Assembly (NCBI GenBank): GCA_003254925.1
Contig: QANZ01041554.1
Span: 60,945-124,944 of the forward strand
Reading direction: 5' to 3'
DNA: 64,000 nt
Origin: Chamaecrista fasciculata
Taxonomy: Eukaryota > Streptophyta > Magnoliopsida > Fabales > Fabaceae
The notes under the pieces were generated by a model, which saw only the letters and a list, made by a program, of their open reading frames with translations, ran no database searches and had not been told where the DNA came from. The position numbers were made by a program, and so were the translations under genes. Every line of letters begins with the position of its first letter. The stretch's first letter is position 1. This document shows positions 1 to 10,808 of this stretch, one piece after another.

Positions 1-3000
1 TTTATAGAGCTGGCTCATAGTCTGAATTTTCCCATGGGAGAGAAGCCAAAGAAACATCTTGATTTTCGGAGGCGCATCCCACTTCCAAACCATCTTCCAA
101 ACAGCAGAATCAGGGTCTTCGTTCAGAGCTTGAATAGAATTGTATGCAGATTTAACCGTAAAGCAACCATCATTGGAATTTTGCCAAGCCAAACTATCGC
201 CTTCAGCTTCAGGAAAGGGCGTGGGAGTTCCAAGAATGTTAAGAATAATATTCCTGGGAAGAAATTTACCTAAGAAATCAGCATCCCAATTACCATTAGC
301 ATCAACAAAGTCACTAACCTTCTTTCTTCGTTCCTCATTAGATAAAGACATGCAGATATGGCCCTCCAAGCTACCATAATTTGGAATCCAAGGATCAGTC
401 CAGAAATTAACATTTTTACCATTCCCAATACGCCAAATGAGATGATTATTAAACTCTTTCCAATTCGCAGTAATCCCCTTCCAAAAATTGGAGCAATTAT
501 GCCTTCGCTTGACCGCCGGGATAGCATCCTTGCCACAACCATACTTCCCTTTAAGAGCTTGAACCCAAAGTTTATTATCATTTTTGGTCAGTTGCCAAGC
601 AGCTTTCATCATATAGGCGTCATTTTTATCCTTCAAACGCTTGAAACCCAACCCACCATTAGTCTTCGGTTGACAAATCATGTCCCAAGCAACCAGGTGA
701 ATCTTCTTCTTCTCAGCCGTGTCTCCCCAAAGGAAACTGCGCGAAATCTTCTCCACCTCCTCAATAACACTTCTGGGCAATCTCGTTGTGTGCATTGAGT
801 AATCCGGGATAGTTTGTAAAACAGAGCCCACAAGCACGGATCTCCCTGCCAGACTCAAGGTTTTAGACTTCCAAGAGCTCAATCTCTTTTGAACCTTTTC
901 AACAATAAATCTGTACGTCTGTTTAGACACTCTCCCATGATGAAGAGGGGTTCCAAGATACTTCCCAAGATCCGCTGTAAGCTGAAAACCAGTGAGCTGA
1001 CTAATTTGGGTAGCACGGTTATGGTTAACGTTTTTGGAAAAGAAGACTCTTGTCTTATCAATGTTCACCTTCTGACCAGAAAAATGACAAAAAAGATTAA
1101 GACAATCATTCAGAACTTCCACCTGGGCCATGGAAGCCTCCATGAAGAGAATGAGGTCATCAGCGAAGAAAAGATGAGAGATTCCAGGCCCATTACGAGA
1201 AATCTTAATGGGGGACCACTCCTTCGTGTTGACCAACTGGGAGATCATTTGAGAGAGCCTTTCCATGCAAATGACGAAAAGATACGGGGATATAGGGTCA
1301 CCCTGACGAACCCCACGAGAAGTGCCAAAACTTTCGGTAACCTCCCCGTTCCAAAGAATCTTCATCTCATTAGTTGAGTTGCAGGCCATAATGATGTTGA
1401 CGAACCAGTGATCCAAACCCATGCTGATGAGAGAATCATGAAGGAAATTCCAATTAAGCCTGTCATAGGCCTTTTCAAAGTCAATCTTCACCGCCATATA
1501 CCCTTTTCTACCTTTTAAGTTTCTCATAGAGTGGATAATCTCCTGAGTCAAAATGATGTTATCACTGCCCTGCCTACCACGGACAAAAGCACATTGAGTC
1601 GGAGAAATGACTTTTTCGAGATGCTGTCTGATTCTGTTAGCAATCACTTTCGTGACTGTTTTATAAATCACATTACACAAGGCAATGGGCCGCAACTCCT
1701 TGAGGGTTTCCGGATTATCTTTCTTAGGAATGAGAACAAGGAGGGTTTGATTTACATCCCTGATTGAATCCGGATCATTGAAGACTTTTCTAACAAACTG
1801 ACAAACAGAGGTGCCAACAACATCCCAATGTTTTTGATAAAAGATAGCATGCATACCATCCACTCCAGGGGCTTTTAGAGGACCCATTTGAAAAACGGCA
1901 TTCTTAATTTCAACGTCAGAAAGAGGTCTTTGAATATCTAAGACATCTCCCCGATCAAGAGATGGAACACCGGGGCAAGCACCAGGGACGTGTTGATCAA
2001 TGGGAGGGCCGTTGAACAAATATCTGTAGAAGTTCAGCGCCATGCAAACGAGAACATTATTGTCTTCAACCCAATTACCATCATCATCCCGCAAAGTGAC
2101 GATACGGTTATGCTTCCTTCTAATGACAGTGGCTGCATGAAAGAAACGAGTGTTACGGTCACCAAGGTTGAGCCAATCACTTCTTGACTTCTGCATCCAA
2201 AGAACTTCCTCCTGTCTCAGCACAGCATTCAGGTCATCCCAAAGTTTGTGTTTAAGAAGAACCAAGTCATCTCTAAACCTGTGATCCAAGATTTTCTCAA
2301 TCCCATGCAAACGATTAAGAATAACATTTTTCCGTTTGAAGATATCACCAAAAACATCCTTGTTCCACCTAGTTATTTTTTCCTTGAAACAGACGGCATT
2401 GTCCTTCCAGTTTAAATTGTTGTCCCAAGAATCTTTCACAAAATCACTGAAACCACTGTGAAGCATCCACGCCGCCTGGAAACGAAACGGACGGCGGCCA
2501 CGGTTGGGGGGAGGATTATGATACAAATTAATAACAACAGGTCTATGATCAGATTTGAACATGAGACCATTAGTAACCCAAGCATCGGGAAACATCGTTT
2601 GCCACTGAATGTTAGCACAGGCGCGATCAATGCGCTCCTTCAATCTGTCTTTCTCCCAAGTGAACCTGGGACCTTTACATCCCAAGTCAGTAAGGTTGCA
2701 GAAATTGAGGCAATCAGAGAATTGAGACATCGCCGTCAAATCGTGTCTGTGGCTTCCAACCTTCTCCTCTAAACTACTGTAAGCATTGAAATCACCAGAA
2801 ACAATCCACGGCTCAGAGATCGACGAGCTCAGCCTCATAAGCTCATTCCAAAGAATACAACGTCTAGAAGCATTAGGACTCCCATAAACTGCCGTGAAAA
2901 GGAATTTTGTCTTGGTCTTGCAAACTGTAACGTTGCAATGAATAAAGAATTCACTATGAGTCACTACATCAACCTCCACCACATCTTTGAACCACATAAT

Positions 3001-3207
3001 CCAGATACCTCCGGAAAAACCAATGGCATCAACGTAAAAATAACTGTCAAAAATCTGCTTTTTAAGGACTACATCTCTTTTATCACCACTGATACGAGGC
3101 TCAAAAACAGCCACCAAGCCCAAGTTATATAATCTCTGCATTTCTTTCAAGTGTCTAGTGAAAATGGGGTTTCCTGCCCCTCTGCAATTCCAAGTTGCAA
3201 AATTCAT
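1..3207 (-). CDS. LINE ORF2: APE-type endonuclease + reverse transcriptase (partial, runs off window)
   Basis: The ORF starts with ATG at 3207 and gives at least 1,069 codons with no stop seen. In order: endonuclease start WNCRGAG (residues about 6-12), the conserved glutamate in FEPRISG, GDFNA, and the C-terminal endonuclease histidine in SDHRP (about 2553-2539). The reverse transcriptase shows KIDFEKAYDR (about 1485) and the catalytic FADD (1167-1156). The zf-RVT region (FTVKSAY near 160, then WLLSHGK) follows close to the window edge. All of these fall in one frame (first codon bases divisible by 3), which is the main evidence that the ORF is unbroken. Any RNase H domain would lie outside. 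The enzyme nicks target DNA and copies the element RNA (target-primed reverse transcription). Every catalytic residue I can recognise is present. Confidence 0.9.
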   Translation of the reverse strand, partial: MNFATWNCRGAGNPIFTRHLKEMQRLYNLGLVAVFEPRISGDKRDVVLKKQIFDSYFYVDAIGFSGGIWIMWFKDVVEVDVVTHSEFFIHCNVTVCKTKTKFLFTAVYGSPNASRRCILWNELMRLSSSISEPWIVSGDFNAYSSLEEKVGSHRHDLTAMSQFSDCLNFCNLTDLGCKGPRFTWEKDRLKERIDRACANIQWQTMFPDAWVTNGLMFKSDHRPVVINLYHNPPPNRGRRPFRFQAAWMLHSGFSDFVKDSWDNNLNWKDNAVCFKEKITRWNKDVFGDIFKRKNVILNRLHGIEKILDHRFRDDLVLLKHKLWDDLNAVLRQEEVLWMQKSRSDWLNLGDRNTRFFHAATVIRRKHNRIVTLRDDDGNWVEDNNVLVCMALNFYRYLFNGPPIDQHVPGACPGVPSLDRGDVLDIQRPLSDVEIKNAVFQMGPLKAPGVDGMHAIFYQKHWDVVGTSVCQFVRKVFNDPDSIRDVNQTLLVLIPKKDNPETLKELRPIALCNVIYKTVTKVIANRIRQHLEKVISPTQCAFVRGRQGSDNIILTQEIIHSMRNLKGRKGYMAVKIDFEKAYDRLNWNFLHDSLISMGLDHWFVNIIMACNSTNEMKILWNGEVTESFGTSRGVRQGDPISPYLFVICMERLSQMISQLVNTKEWSPIKISRNGPGISHLFFADDLILFMEASMAQVEVLNDCLNLFCHFSGQKVNIDKTRVFFSKNVNHNRATQISQLTGFQLTADLGKYLGTPLHHGRVSKQTYRFIVEKVQKRLSSWKSKTLSLAGRSVLVGSVLQTIPDYSMHTTRLPRSVIEEVEKISRSFLWGDTAEKKKIHLVAWDMICQPKTNGGLGFKRLKDKNDAYMMKAAWQLTKNDNKLWVQALKGKYGCGKDAIPAVKRRHNCSNFWKGITANWKEFNNHLIWRIGNGKNVNFWTDPWIPNYGSLEGHICMSLSNEERRKKVSDFVDANGNWDADFLGKFLPRNIILNILGTPTPFPEAEGDSLAWQNSNDGCFTVKSAYNSIQALNEDPDSAVWKMVWKWDAPPKIKMFLWLLSHGKIQTMSQLYK

Positions 3208-3242
3208 AATCAAAGTAGTGAAAAATGGGGGGAAGCATAAGC

Positions 3243-5084
3243 TTACAACATGTTACTATGGACCCGCACGGCCCCTGCAGCATCCCAAAGAGCAGATTCT
3301 TCTTCACTAGTCATAGGACTATTATATTTCATAAGTTCAAGAATAGGATCAGCATGCCTACTGGGAATGTTAGTCGCTGACCCAGACTCAGATTGTGGCC
3401 TGTTTGAGTTTTGGGCATTATCTAATGCCATGTCATCCTTGGGTTGGTTATGAGAGGAAGGCCCAACATCTTTAATTACCACCCCTTTATTAAAATGACT
3501 AAAAGGAATTTGTTTTCTGTTGGCATTTGGGCCCATTCCACCAGATCCCAAACGGGCCATCTTATTTTTATTCTCTTTCCCCATAGCCAAAGTACTAGGC
3601 CTAGAATCTCTTTTTTGTACTCCTCCATTACTTATAGATGACAGCATGGACCTCTGCATTTTCGCTACATTAGTGGAATCAACATTCAGTTTCTTCTTGC
3701 CAGATTGAAATCCCTTCTTACTCGCCGAAAAATCCGTCACATTCCCTGAAGCCGCAGGATTCATCGTTGCCGTAATTCTCTGAATCGAATCAGTATTTTC
3801 AATCAACTCATTAATTTGCGTATCTGAAATCTCAGGATCTTCGGCAATTGCCGCATATCTCGATGTAGTCATAACCTCTTTGTCCCCTGAGCGATTTTTG
3901 CTAGCCACGTCACCCGTCTTCATCCTGGTCTCAACACCCTCCGCCGCCGGATTCTGGACTTGTGCCGGCGTTCGACCCGGAACTCTCCGACGAGTATTCT
4001 TCTTGGCCAACATCCACGGCCCAAAAGTTTCTTCCCCACTAACAGGTCTCTCCCTCGAAGAACTGTTGTAGTTAACCGAAATTTTATCTCCCACCACCGG
4101 ATTCACCACAGGTTGAGTCCCAATCGTGTTAGTCGAAATTCCTGTCGCCATGGCTGTACAATTGTCCTTTTTATGCCCGAATTTACCACACTCAAAGCAG
4201 ATGGAATGGAGACCCTCATATTCAACCGCAAAAAGCTTCTCTTCTATCTCCACCTTGGAGACAAGCTTCTTCCTGAAATCTATTTCGACACAGAGACGAG
4301 CAAAACGACCTCTCTTCACCTCTTCTTCAGTGGCCTCAGCGTGGACCTGTTTCAAGGTATTAGGATCAACCTTAATTGTAGAGCCTATGTAGTTACCTAT
4401 CTTCCAGAGAAAGTGTTTCTCAAAATATTCAATAGGAATATTAGGAACCCTGGCCCAGATACACATCCTCCCAATAGAATTATCAAAAGGGTCAAAACGT
4501 GGCCTCCATTTCTGCACAACCAAATAATGCTCGGCAATCACCCAAGGACCTTCACCCAGAACGAAGTCATAATCCCTGTCATTATAAAACTTCACCATGT
4601 AATGATCATTTGGTATATCAACAATTTTAAACTGGATACCTGACCAGATTTTGTAGAGCCTAGCCAGCAGAAAGCGAAAACTCACGCGCTTGCCTAGCAG
4701 GTTGATGATTACTGTGTTTTTCCATGGGGCATACATAACCCTTCTTTCTTGATTAGTAACTGGAATAATAGGCCAATCTGCCTTAGCTTGCTTAGCTTTA
4801 TAAGCTTCTTCGTCAAACTCTTCATCCATATCGTCATCGGGGATATCCCCCTGTTCTGAAGTCGTATCCCATTCACAAAACTTCTTCCCATTAAAACCCA
4901 AAAGCTTGTCTCTATACGACAAAACCGTACGATTCTGATCAGCAGACTGGATGCCTTCAGTCCCCATGGTCACGTCAGGCGCAACCTGCAATGCCGTGGA
5001 TGCATCATCTTTAAACTTACAATTGCTTCTCTCGAGCAAATCTTGTTCCTCCGTGGAAGTCAAGGGATTCCCCTGTTCTCTCAT
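3243..5084 (-). CDS. LINE ORF1: gag-like RNA-binding protein (DUF4283 + CCHC zinc knuckle)
   Basis: An intact 613-aa ORF. After an acidic N-terminus (DDDMDEEFDEE near residue 85) comes a DUF4283-type region at about 110-270 (KIWSGIQFKIVDIPND, EGPWVIAEHYLVVQKW). A CX2CX4HX4C zinc knuckle, CFECGKFGHKKDNC, lies near residue 300. The C-terminal 300 residues are basic, Ser/Asn-rich and probably disordered. The family packages element RNA into ribonucleoprotein. The start at 5084 is the first ATG and leaves a complete DUF4283. ORF2 begins 36 bases after the stop. Confidence is high for identity; activity is not shown. Confidence 0.93.
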   Translation of the reverse strand: MREQGNPLTSTEEQDLLERSNCKFKDDASTALQVAPDVTMGTEGIQSADQNRTVLSYRDKLLGFNGKKFCEWDTTSEQGDIPDDDMDEEFDEEAYKAKQAKADWPIIPVTNQERRVMYAPWKNTVIINLLGKRVSFRFLLARLYKIWSGIQFKIVDIPNDHYMVKFYNDRDYDFVLGEGPWVIAEHYLVVQKWRPRFDPFDNSIGRMCIWARVPNIPIEYFEKHFLWKIGNYIGSTIKVDPNTLKQVHAEATEEEVKRGRFARLCVEIDFRKKLVSKVEIEEKLFAVEYEGLHSICFECGKFGHKKDNCTAMATGISTNTIGTQPVVNPVVGDKISVNYNSSSRERPVSGEETFGPWMLAKKNTRRRVPGRTPAQVQNPAAEGVETRMKTGDVASKNRSGDKEVMTTSRYAAIAEDPEISDTQINELIENTDSIQRITATMNPAASGNVTDFSASKKGFQSGKKKLNVDSTNVAKMQRSMLSSISNGGVQKRDSRPSTLAMGKENKNKMARLGSGGMGPNANRKQIPFSHFNKGVVIKDVGPSSHNQPKDDMALDNAQNSNRPQSESGSATNIPSRHADPILELMKYNSPMTSEEESALWDAAGAVRVHSNML

Positions 5085-5992
5085 ATCGGAAGCAATTTTT
5101 GAATTGGTATTTTTACCTTCGATTTTAGTTTAGTTACAAATTCTCCTATTGAGCTTTAAAATTTAGCAAATAACTTTATAGTTTAATTGCAAACCTCCCA
5201 CCTTCGCCAGTTCTTTCTAGTTTTCTTGTTGATATTAGAGAGGGATTTGATTATTTTGCTGTGTTTATGTTTTTGTTTGGACTGTGCTTGATTTTGCCTT
5301 TCTTTTAAATGAATTATGTTTCAAGCAAAAAAAAAAAATTTATAAATTTTTGCAATATTTTTAAAACATAGCAATAATTAATTTTTGTTAGATTCTTAGA
5401 TGACATAAATTTTAAAAATAATTAAATATGCATACATAAAAATATTATGTGGAGACTATGTAAAATTAGAGTTAGGGGATTATCTGCATAAATAGAAATA
5501 TTGTTAGATTTTATAGTTTAGGAAATTATTTGTAACTAGACTATAGTTGAAAGGGACTATTTATCAATTTTAGAAGTTGAGGGGGTAATTAACTTTTTTG
5601 GTCAACAATTTGATTTTTCGATCAAATTCATATACCAAATTCAATAAGAATTAAAAAAATATTAATTTAGTATAAATTTAAATAATTCGAATATGTATGA
5701 ATGTATTTCTCCAAAGAAAACTACTTTCATTGATTAAATTATTTAAGATTTAAGGGTATAAGAAAACTCTAACCTAGCCGTCTCTCTCTCTCAAACTTTC
5801 TCTAAATCTAACTGTCTTCATTACTTTTGTTTTGGGTTGTCGTTGCTTTGCAGCGGTAGTCCTCTTCTCCCACTATTCCAAAACATTCATCTTTTCTCTA
5901 CCGCTTTTGAGTCGTGCTTCTCTCCGCCTTCGGGTTGTGCATCTCTCCGGCTTCGGGTCGTGTTCCTCGCTTCTCTTTTTTCTTCAATAAAC
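5085..5992. other. AT-rich intergenic DNA, no gene recognised
   Basis: Low-complexity AT-rich sequence. The part near 5760-5990 is pyrimidine-rich with two near-identical runs (cttcgggttgtgc and cttcgggtcgtg) and resembles a 5' UTR in composition, but no convincing coding exon follows because the tandem array starts at about 5993. The part next to 5085 may include the LINE 5' UTR. Confidence 0.5.
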
Positions 5993-8900
5993 TCGTGTAT
6001 ATATAAGAAATGATAAGTTTTGAGCTATTAAATTTGATGCCTCTAGGATAAATTAAAAAATTTTCCAAAAATAGGGTACAAAGTTCTACCCGGTACGTAC
6101 CGGGTAGAACTCGATACTCCACTTATGGAAATTTTTTATTTTAAACCAATTAAAATATTGGAAATGGAAAAAAAATAAAAGGAGGAATTTTGTCGCTACC
6201 AATGTGCATTCTCTTCACAATTTTTTGTATAGACTAGGGTCAAACCCGTGCAGTGCAGGTAAGTTCAACTCGTATAATCGTTATATAAATAGATGGACAT
6301 GAACTTTGCAATACGATAATAAGCCATATATATGTGTAGCACAAAAAAGATTCGTAACAGAAAATAAACTGCTCATGATTTAATCCAAACATACCCTAAA
6401 TAGTTGATGTTTGCGAAAAAATCTTGGACTAAGATGTATATTTTCATTATTTAAGGACTAAATCATAGTTTAGGAATAAATTTAAAGACTAAAAACTAGG
6501 CTTTCTCTTTCAATTATAGTATTGCACTTTGACCAAAAGTGTATATATAAGAAATGATAGGTTTTGAGCTATTAAATTTGATGCCTCTAGGCTAAATTAA
6601 AAAACTTTCCATAAATAGGGTACCGAGTTCTACCCGGTACGTTTCGGGAAGAACCCGATACTCCATTTATGGAAAGTTTTTATATTAAACCAATTTAAAT
6701 ATAGGAAATGGAAAAAAATAAAAGGAGGAATTTTGTCGCTACCAATGTGCATTCTCTTCACAATTTTTTGTATAGACTAGGGTCAAACCCGTGCAGTGCA
6801 GGTAAGTTCAACTCGTATAATCGTTATATAAATAGATGGACATGAACTTTGCAATACGATAATAAGCCATATATATGTGTAGCACAAAAAAGATTCGTAA
6901 CAGAAAATAAACTGCTCATGATTTAACCCAAACATACCCTAAATAGTTGATGTTTGCGAAAAAATCTTGGACTAAGATGTATATTTTCATTATTTAGGGA
7001 TGAAATCATAGTTTAGGAATAAATTTAAGGACTAAAAACTAGGCTTTCTCTTTCAATTACAGTATTGCACTTTGACCAAAAGTGTATATATAAGAAATGA
7101 GAGGTTTTGAGCTATTAAATTTGATGCCTCTAGGCTAAATTAAAAAACTTTCAATAAATAGGGTACCGAGTTCTACCCGGTACTCCATTTATGGAAAGTT
7201 TTTATTTTCAACCAATTTAAATATAGGAAATGGAAAAAAAATAAAAGGAGGAATTTTGTCGCTACCAATGTGCATTCTCTTCACAATTTTTTGTATAGAC
7301 AGGGTCAAACCTGTGCAGTGCAGGTAAGTTCAACTCGTATAATCGTTATATAAATAGATGGACATGAACTTTGCAATACGATAATAAGCCATATATATGT
7401 GTAACACAAAAAAGATTCGTAACAGAAAATAAACTGCTCATGATTTAACCCAAACATATACCCTAAATAGTTGATGTTTGCGAAAAAATCTTGGACTAAG
7501 ATGTATATTTTCATTATTTAGGGACTAAATCATAGTTTAGGAATAAATTTAAGGACTAAAAACTAGGCTTTATCTTTCAATTACAATATTGCACTTTAAC
7601 CAAAAGTGTATATATAAGAAATGATAGGTTTTGAGCTATTAAATTTGATGCCTCTAGGCTAAATAAAAAAACTTTCCATAAATAAGGTACCGAGTTCTAC
7701 CCGGTACGTACCGGGTAGAACTCGGTACTCCATTTATGGAAAGTTTTTATTTTAAACCAATTTAAATATAGGAAATGGAAAAAAAATAAAAGGAGGAATT
7801 TTGTCGCTACCAATGTGCATTCTCTTCACAATTTTTTTTTATAGACTAGTGTGAAACCCGTGCAGTGCAGGTAAGTTCAACTCGTATAATCGTTATATAA
7901 ATAGATGGACATGAACTTTGCAATACGATAATAAGCCATATATATGTGTAGCACAAAAAAAATTCGTAACAGAAAATAAACTGCTCATGATTTAACCCAA
8001 ACATACCCTAAATAGTTGATGTTTGCTAAAAAATCTTGGACTAAGATGTATATTTTCATTATTTAGGAACTAAATCATAGTTTAGGAATAAATTTAAGGA
8101 CTAAAAACTAGGCTTTCTCTTTCAATTACAGTATTGCACTTTGACCAAAAGTGTATATATAAGAAATGATAGGTTTTGAGTTATTAAATTTGATGCCTCT
8201 AGGCTAAATTAAAAAACTTTCCATAAATAGGGTACCGAGTTCTACCCGGTACGTACCGAGTAGAACACGGTACTCCATTTATGGAAAGTTTTTATTTTCA
8301 ACCAATTTAAATATAGGAAATGGAAAAAAAATAAAAGGAGGAATTTTGTCGCTACCAATGTGCATTCTCTTCATAATTTTTTGTATAGACTAGGGTCAAT
8401 CCCGTGCGGTGCAGGTAAGTTCAACTCGTATAATCGTTATATAAATAGATGGACATGAACTTTGCAATACGATAATAAGCCATATATATGTGTAGCACAA
8501 AAAAGATTCGTAACAGAAAATAAACTGCTCATGATTTAACCCAAACATACCCTAAATAGTTGATGTTTGCGAAAAAATCTTGGACTAAGATGTATATTTT
8601 CATTATTTCGGGACTAAATCATAGTTTAGGAATAAATTTAAGGACTAAAAACTAGGCTTTCTCTTTCAATTACAGTATTGCACTTTGATCAAAAGTGTAT
8701 ATATAAGAAATGATAGATTTTGAGCTATTAAATTTGATGCCTCTAGGCTAAATTAAAAAACTTTCCATAAATAGGGTACCGAGTTCTACCCGGTACGTAC
8801 CGGGTAGAACCCGGTACTCCATTTATGGAAAGTTTTTATTTTAAATCAATTTAAATATAGGAAATGGAAAAAAAATAAATGGAGGTATTTTGTCGCTACC

Positions 8901-9491
8901 AATGTGCATTCTCTTCACAATTTTTTTTATAGACTAGGGTCAAACCCGTGCAGTGCAGGTAAGTTTAACTCGTATAATCGTTATATAAATAGATCGACAT
9001 GAACTTTGCAATACGATAATAAGCCATATATATGTGTAGCACAAAAAAGATTCGTAACAGAAGATAAACTGCTCATGATTTAACCCAAACATACCCTAAA
9101 TAGTTGAGTTTGCGAAAAAATCTTGGACTAAGATGTATATTTTCATTATTTAGGCACTAAATCATAGTTTAGGAATAAATTTAAGGACTTAAAACTAGGC
9201 TTTCTCATTCAATTACAGTATTGCACTTTGACCAAAAGTGTATATATAAGAAATGATAGGTTTTGAGCTATTAAATTTGATGGCTCTAGGCTAAATTAAA
9301 AAACTTTCCATAAATAGGGTACCGAGTTCTACCCGGTACTTACCTGTAGAACCCGGTACTCCATTTATGGAAAGTTTTTATTTTAAACCAATTTAAATAT
9401 AGGAAATGGAAAAAGAATAAAAGGTGGAATTTTGTCGCTACCAATGTGCATTTTCTTCACAATTTTTTTATAGACTAGGGTTAAACCCGTG
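5993..9491 (-). repeat. Tandem array of ~544-bp Helitron-like units, six full copies plus partial ends
   Basis: The same sequence recurs with phases 5995, 6539, 7082, 7606, 8151, 8695 and 9238 (spacing 524-545). Cut at the shared CTAG, full units are 6234-6776, 6777-7299, 7300-7845, 7846-8389, 8390-8933 and 8934-9474. A truncated unit lies at 5993-6233 and a 17-base stub at 9475-9491. Read on the minus strand each unit begins TCTATAC and ends with a GC-rich motif (ACCTG...CGGGT, short stem) a few bases before CTAG, so junctions read CTAG then TC. That matches Helitron termini (5' TC, 3' hairpin plus CTRR) joined head to tail. Units carry no long ORF and are therefore non-autonomous. The outer ends are ragged, so no clean A/T target site is visible. 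Confidence 0.75.
7668..7752. repeat. Long palindrome inside each tandem unit (best copy)
   Basis: The clearest copy has arms of about 42 bases: AACTTTCCATAAAT, a 4-base imperfect block, then TACCGAGTTCTACCCGGTAC, followed directly by the reverse complement with no loop. Related copies sit near 6055-6135, 6600-6680, 7145-7200 (right inner arm missing), 8212-8295, 8758-8842 and 9300-9380. Copies differ by one to several substitutions in the inner arms. Transcripts or single strands would fold into a long hairpin or cruciform. The function is unknown. Confidence 0.85.
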
Positions 9492-10257
9492 ATCTCAGTC
9501 CCCTTATGATTTTCCTGTCAGATCGAATTATGTTTTTCTAGTTTTGAATCTTTGGCAAAGTTTGTGGTATCTTTGGTGTGAAGCTGATGCCTTTCATCAT
9601 ATCATGTTTTCGACTCTATCAGTAAATATGGGTGGAAGTTGATGATATCTAAAATTGGCATAGTGATTTCTTTCATGATCAATAGTGAGTATGATGGTAA
9701 ATGATTTGTTGACAACACATTTTGGAATAATTTTCATTCTTAAAATTTATTCCTTATATGATCAGTTCGTCCTCAAGATATCTTATGCCGTTTAGCTTTT
9801 ATTTAATATATATATTTTTTGTTTATAAAAAAAAGATTTAAAGGTGTAAATATTGAACTTATTTATTTATTAAGAAATTTCAGATAATTAAACACCTTTA
9901 CAATCAAATTTCAAAGTTTCCTCTCCTTGATATTAAAACTATTTATTTGTTTTTCAAAAGTTTGAGAAAAATTTTCTGTGAAAATTAAATTTATTAAATT
10001 TTCAATAAAAAAATACATTAAAAATTAAAGGAAAGCTTTACATATAAACCTGAATTATATTTTAAAAATCAATAGGGGCACTGATGTCATTTTATGAATC
10101 AAACTCTCCCTAACGAATAATGACAACTAACAACCTCACAAGTCACAATCACGCAGTGACTAGTGAGTACTGACCACACACCTATAAGTGAAAATGACCA
10201 AAATATCCGACCCTCGAGCCAATGGAACTTTCGAACCACCAATATTTTTTTTAACGA
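9492..10257. other. Intergenic, nothing recognised
   Basis: AT-rich DNA without a coding frame I can support. The sequence changes abruptly at 9492, where the tandem array ends, and the 9500-9720 part is less AT-biased than the rest. It is upstream of the START-like gene, so distal promoter elements could be present, but none is recognisable. Confidence 0.5.
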
Positions 10258-10610
10258 GGCCAAAGTCTTATTTTGATCCTCCAGGTTAGTTTAATATTTC
10301 GTTTTAGTCCCTTATCTTTTTTTTTTCTATTTTAATCCCTCAACTTTCTAAAAAGCCATTACTCTCTCACAATTTTTCATCTACTTTTTCTGTTAAAAAA
10401 AAAATAATAAATTTTCATCCTCCAAAATTTTTAATTTTTACATAATAAAATCAAAATGTAATAAAAAATAAATAAATAGACAATTTTAATAAATTTTAAA
10501 AACTAAAGGTGGAACTTTTTGAAAACTTGAGGAATTAGAATGAAAAAAAAAACTTGATGGACTAAATCGAAACTTTGAGTAAACATGAAGAACCAAAATA
10601 AGACTTTGGC
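10258..10610. mobile_element. Foldback (MITE-like) element upstream of the START-like gene
   Basis: The left end GGCCAAAGTCTTATTTTGAT and the right end reading AACCAAAATAAGACTTTGGC are inverted copies, and inner parts (GGAGGATCA-type and CTAAA..GAAAC stretches) also pair imperfectly. No ORF. The flanking 9-mers do not match well, so the target duplication has decayed or the ends are slightly misplaced. It lies about 200 bases before the start codon and may sit in the promoter. Confidence 0.6.
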
Positions 10611-10808
10611 GTTTCAACAATAACCACCGATATATATCCACACTAAACGACACAAAGGGAAAAACTGGTGGCTACGATACAAGTTCGCGAAAACTGTATC
10701 CACCAGTGCAGTGAAAAAGTCATGAAGAAGAAGACCAAGTGAAGAACCCTTTCTTCTTCTTCTTCACTCACTCACTCACTCACTCTGCCTTGCGTCTCAG
10801 AATCCCAC

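Larger units (their letters stand above)
1..5084 (-). mobile_element. L1-like LINE retrotransposon, 3' end outside window
   Basis: Two consecutive minus-strand reading frames, a DUF4283/zinc-knuckle ORF1 (5084-3243) and an endonuclease/reverse-transcriptase ORF2 (3207 to the window edge), are the standard layout of plant L1-like LINEs. The gap between them is 35 bases. The 3' UTR and poly(A) tail lie beyond base 1, so the target-site duplication cannot be read. The 5' boundary is not obvious; AT-rich sequence of unknown origin begins just above 5084. No stop or frameshift is visible in either ORF, so the copy looks young compared with the second LINE at 23718-33123. Confidence 0.9.

Noticed and set aside
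5993-9491. CRISPR-like array
   Set aside because: Repeats are about 544 bp and contiguous, without unique spacers, in a plant genome.
10249-10619. A 9-bp target duplication for the 10258-10610 foldback
   Set aside because: The flanking 9-mers TTTTAACGA and GTTTCAACA agree at only about half the positions.
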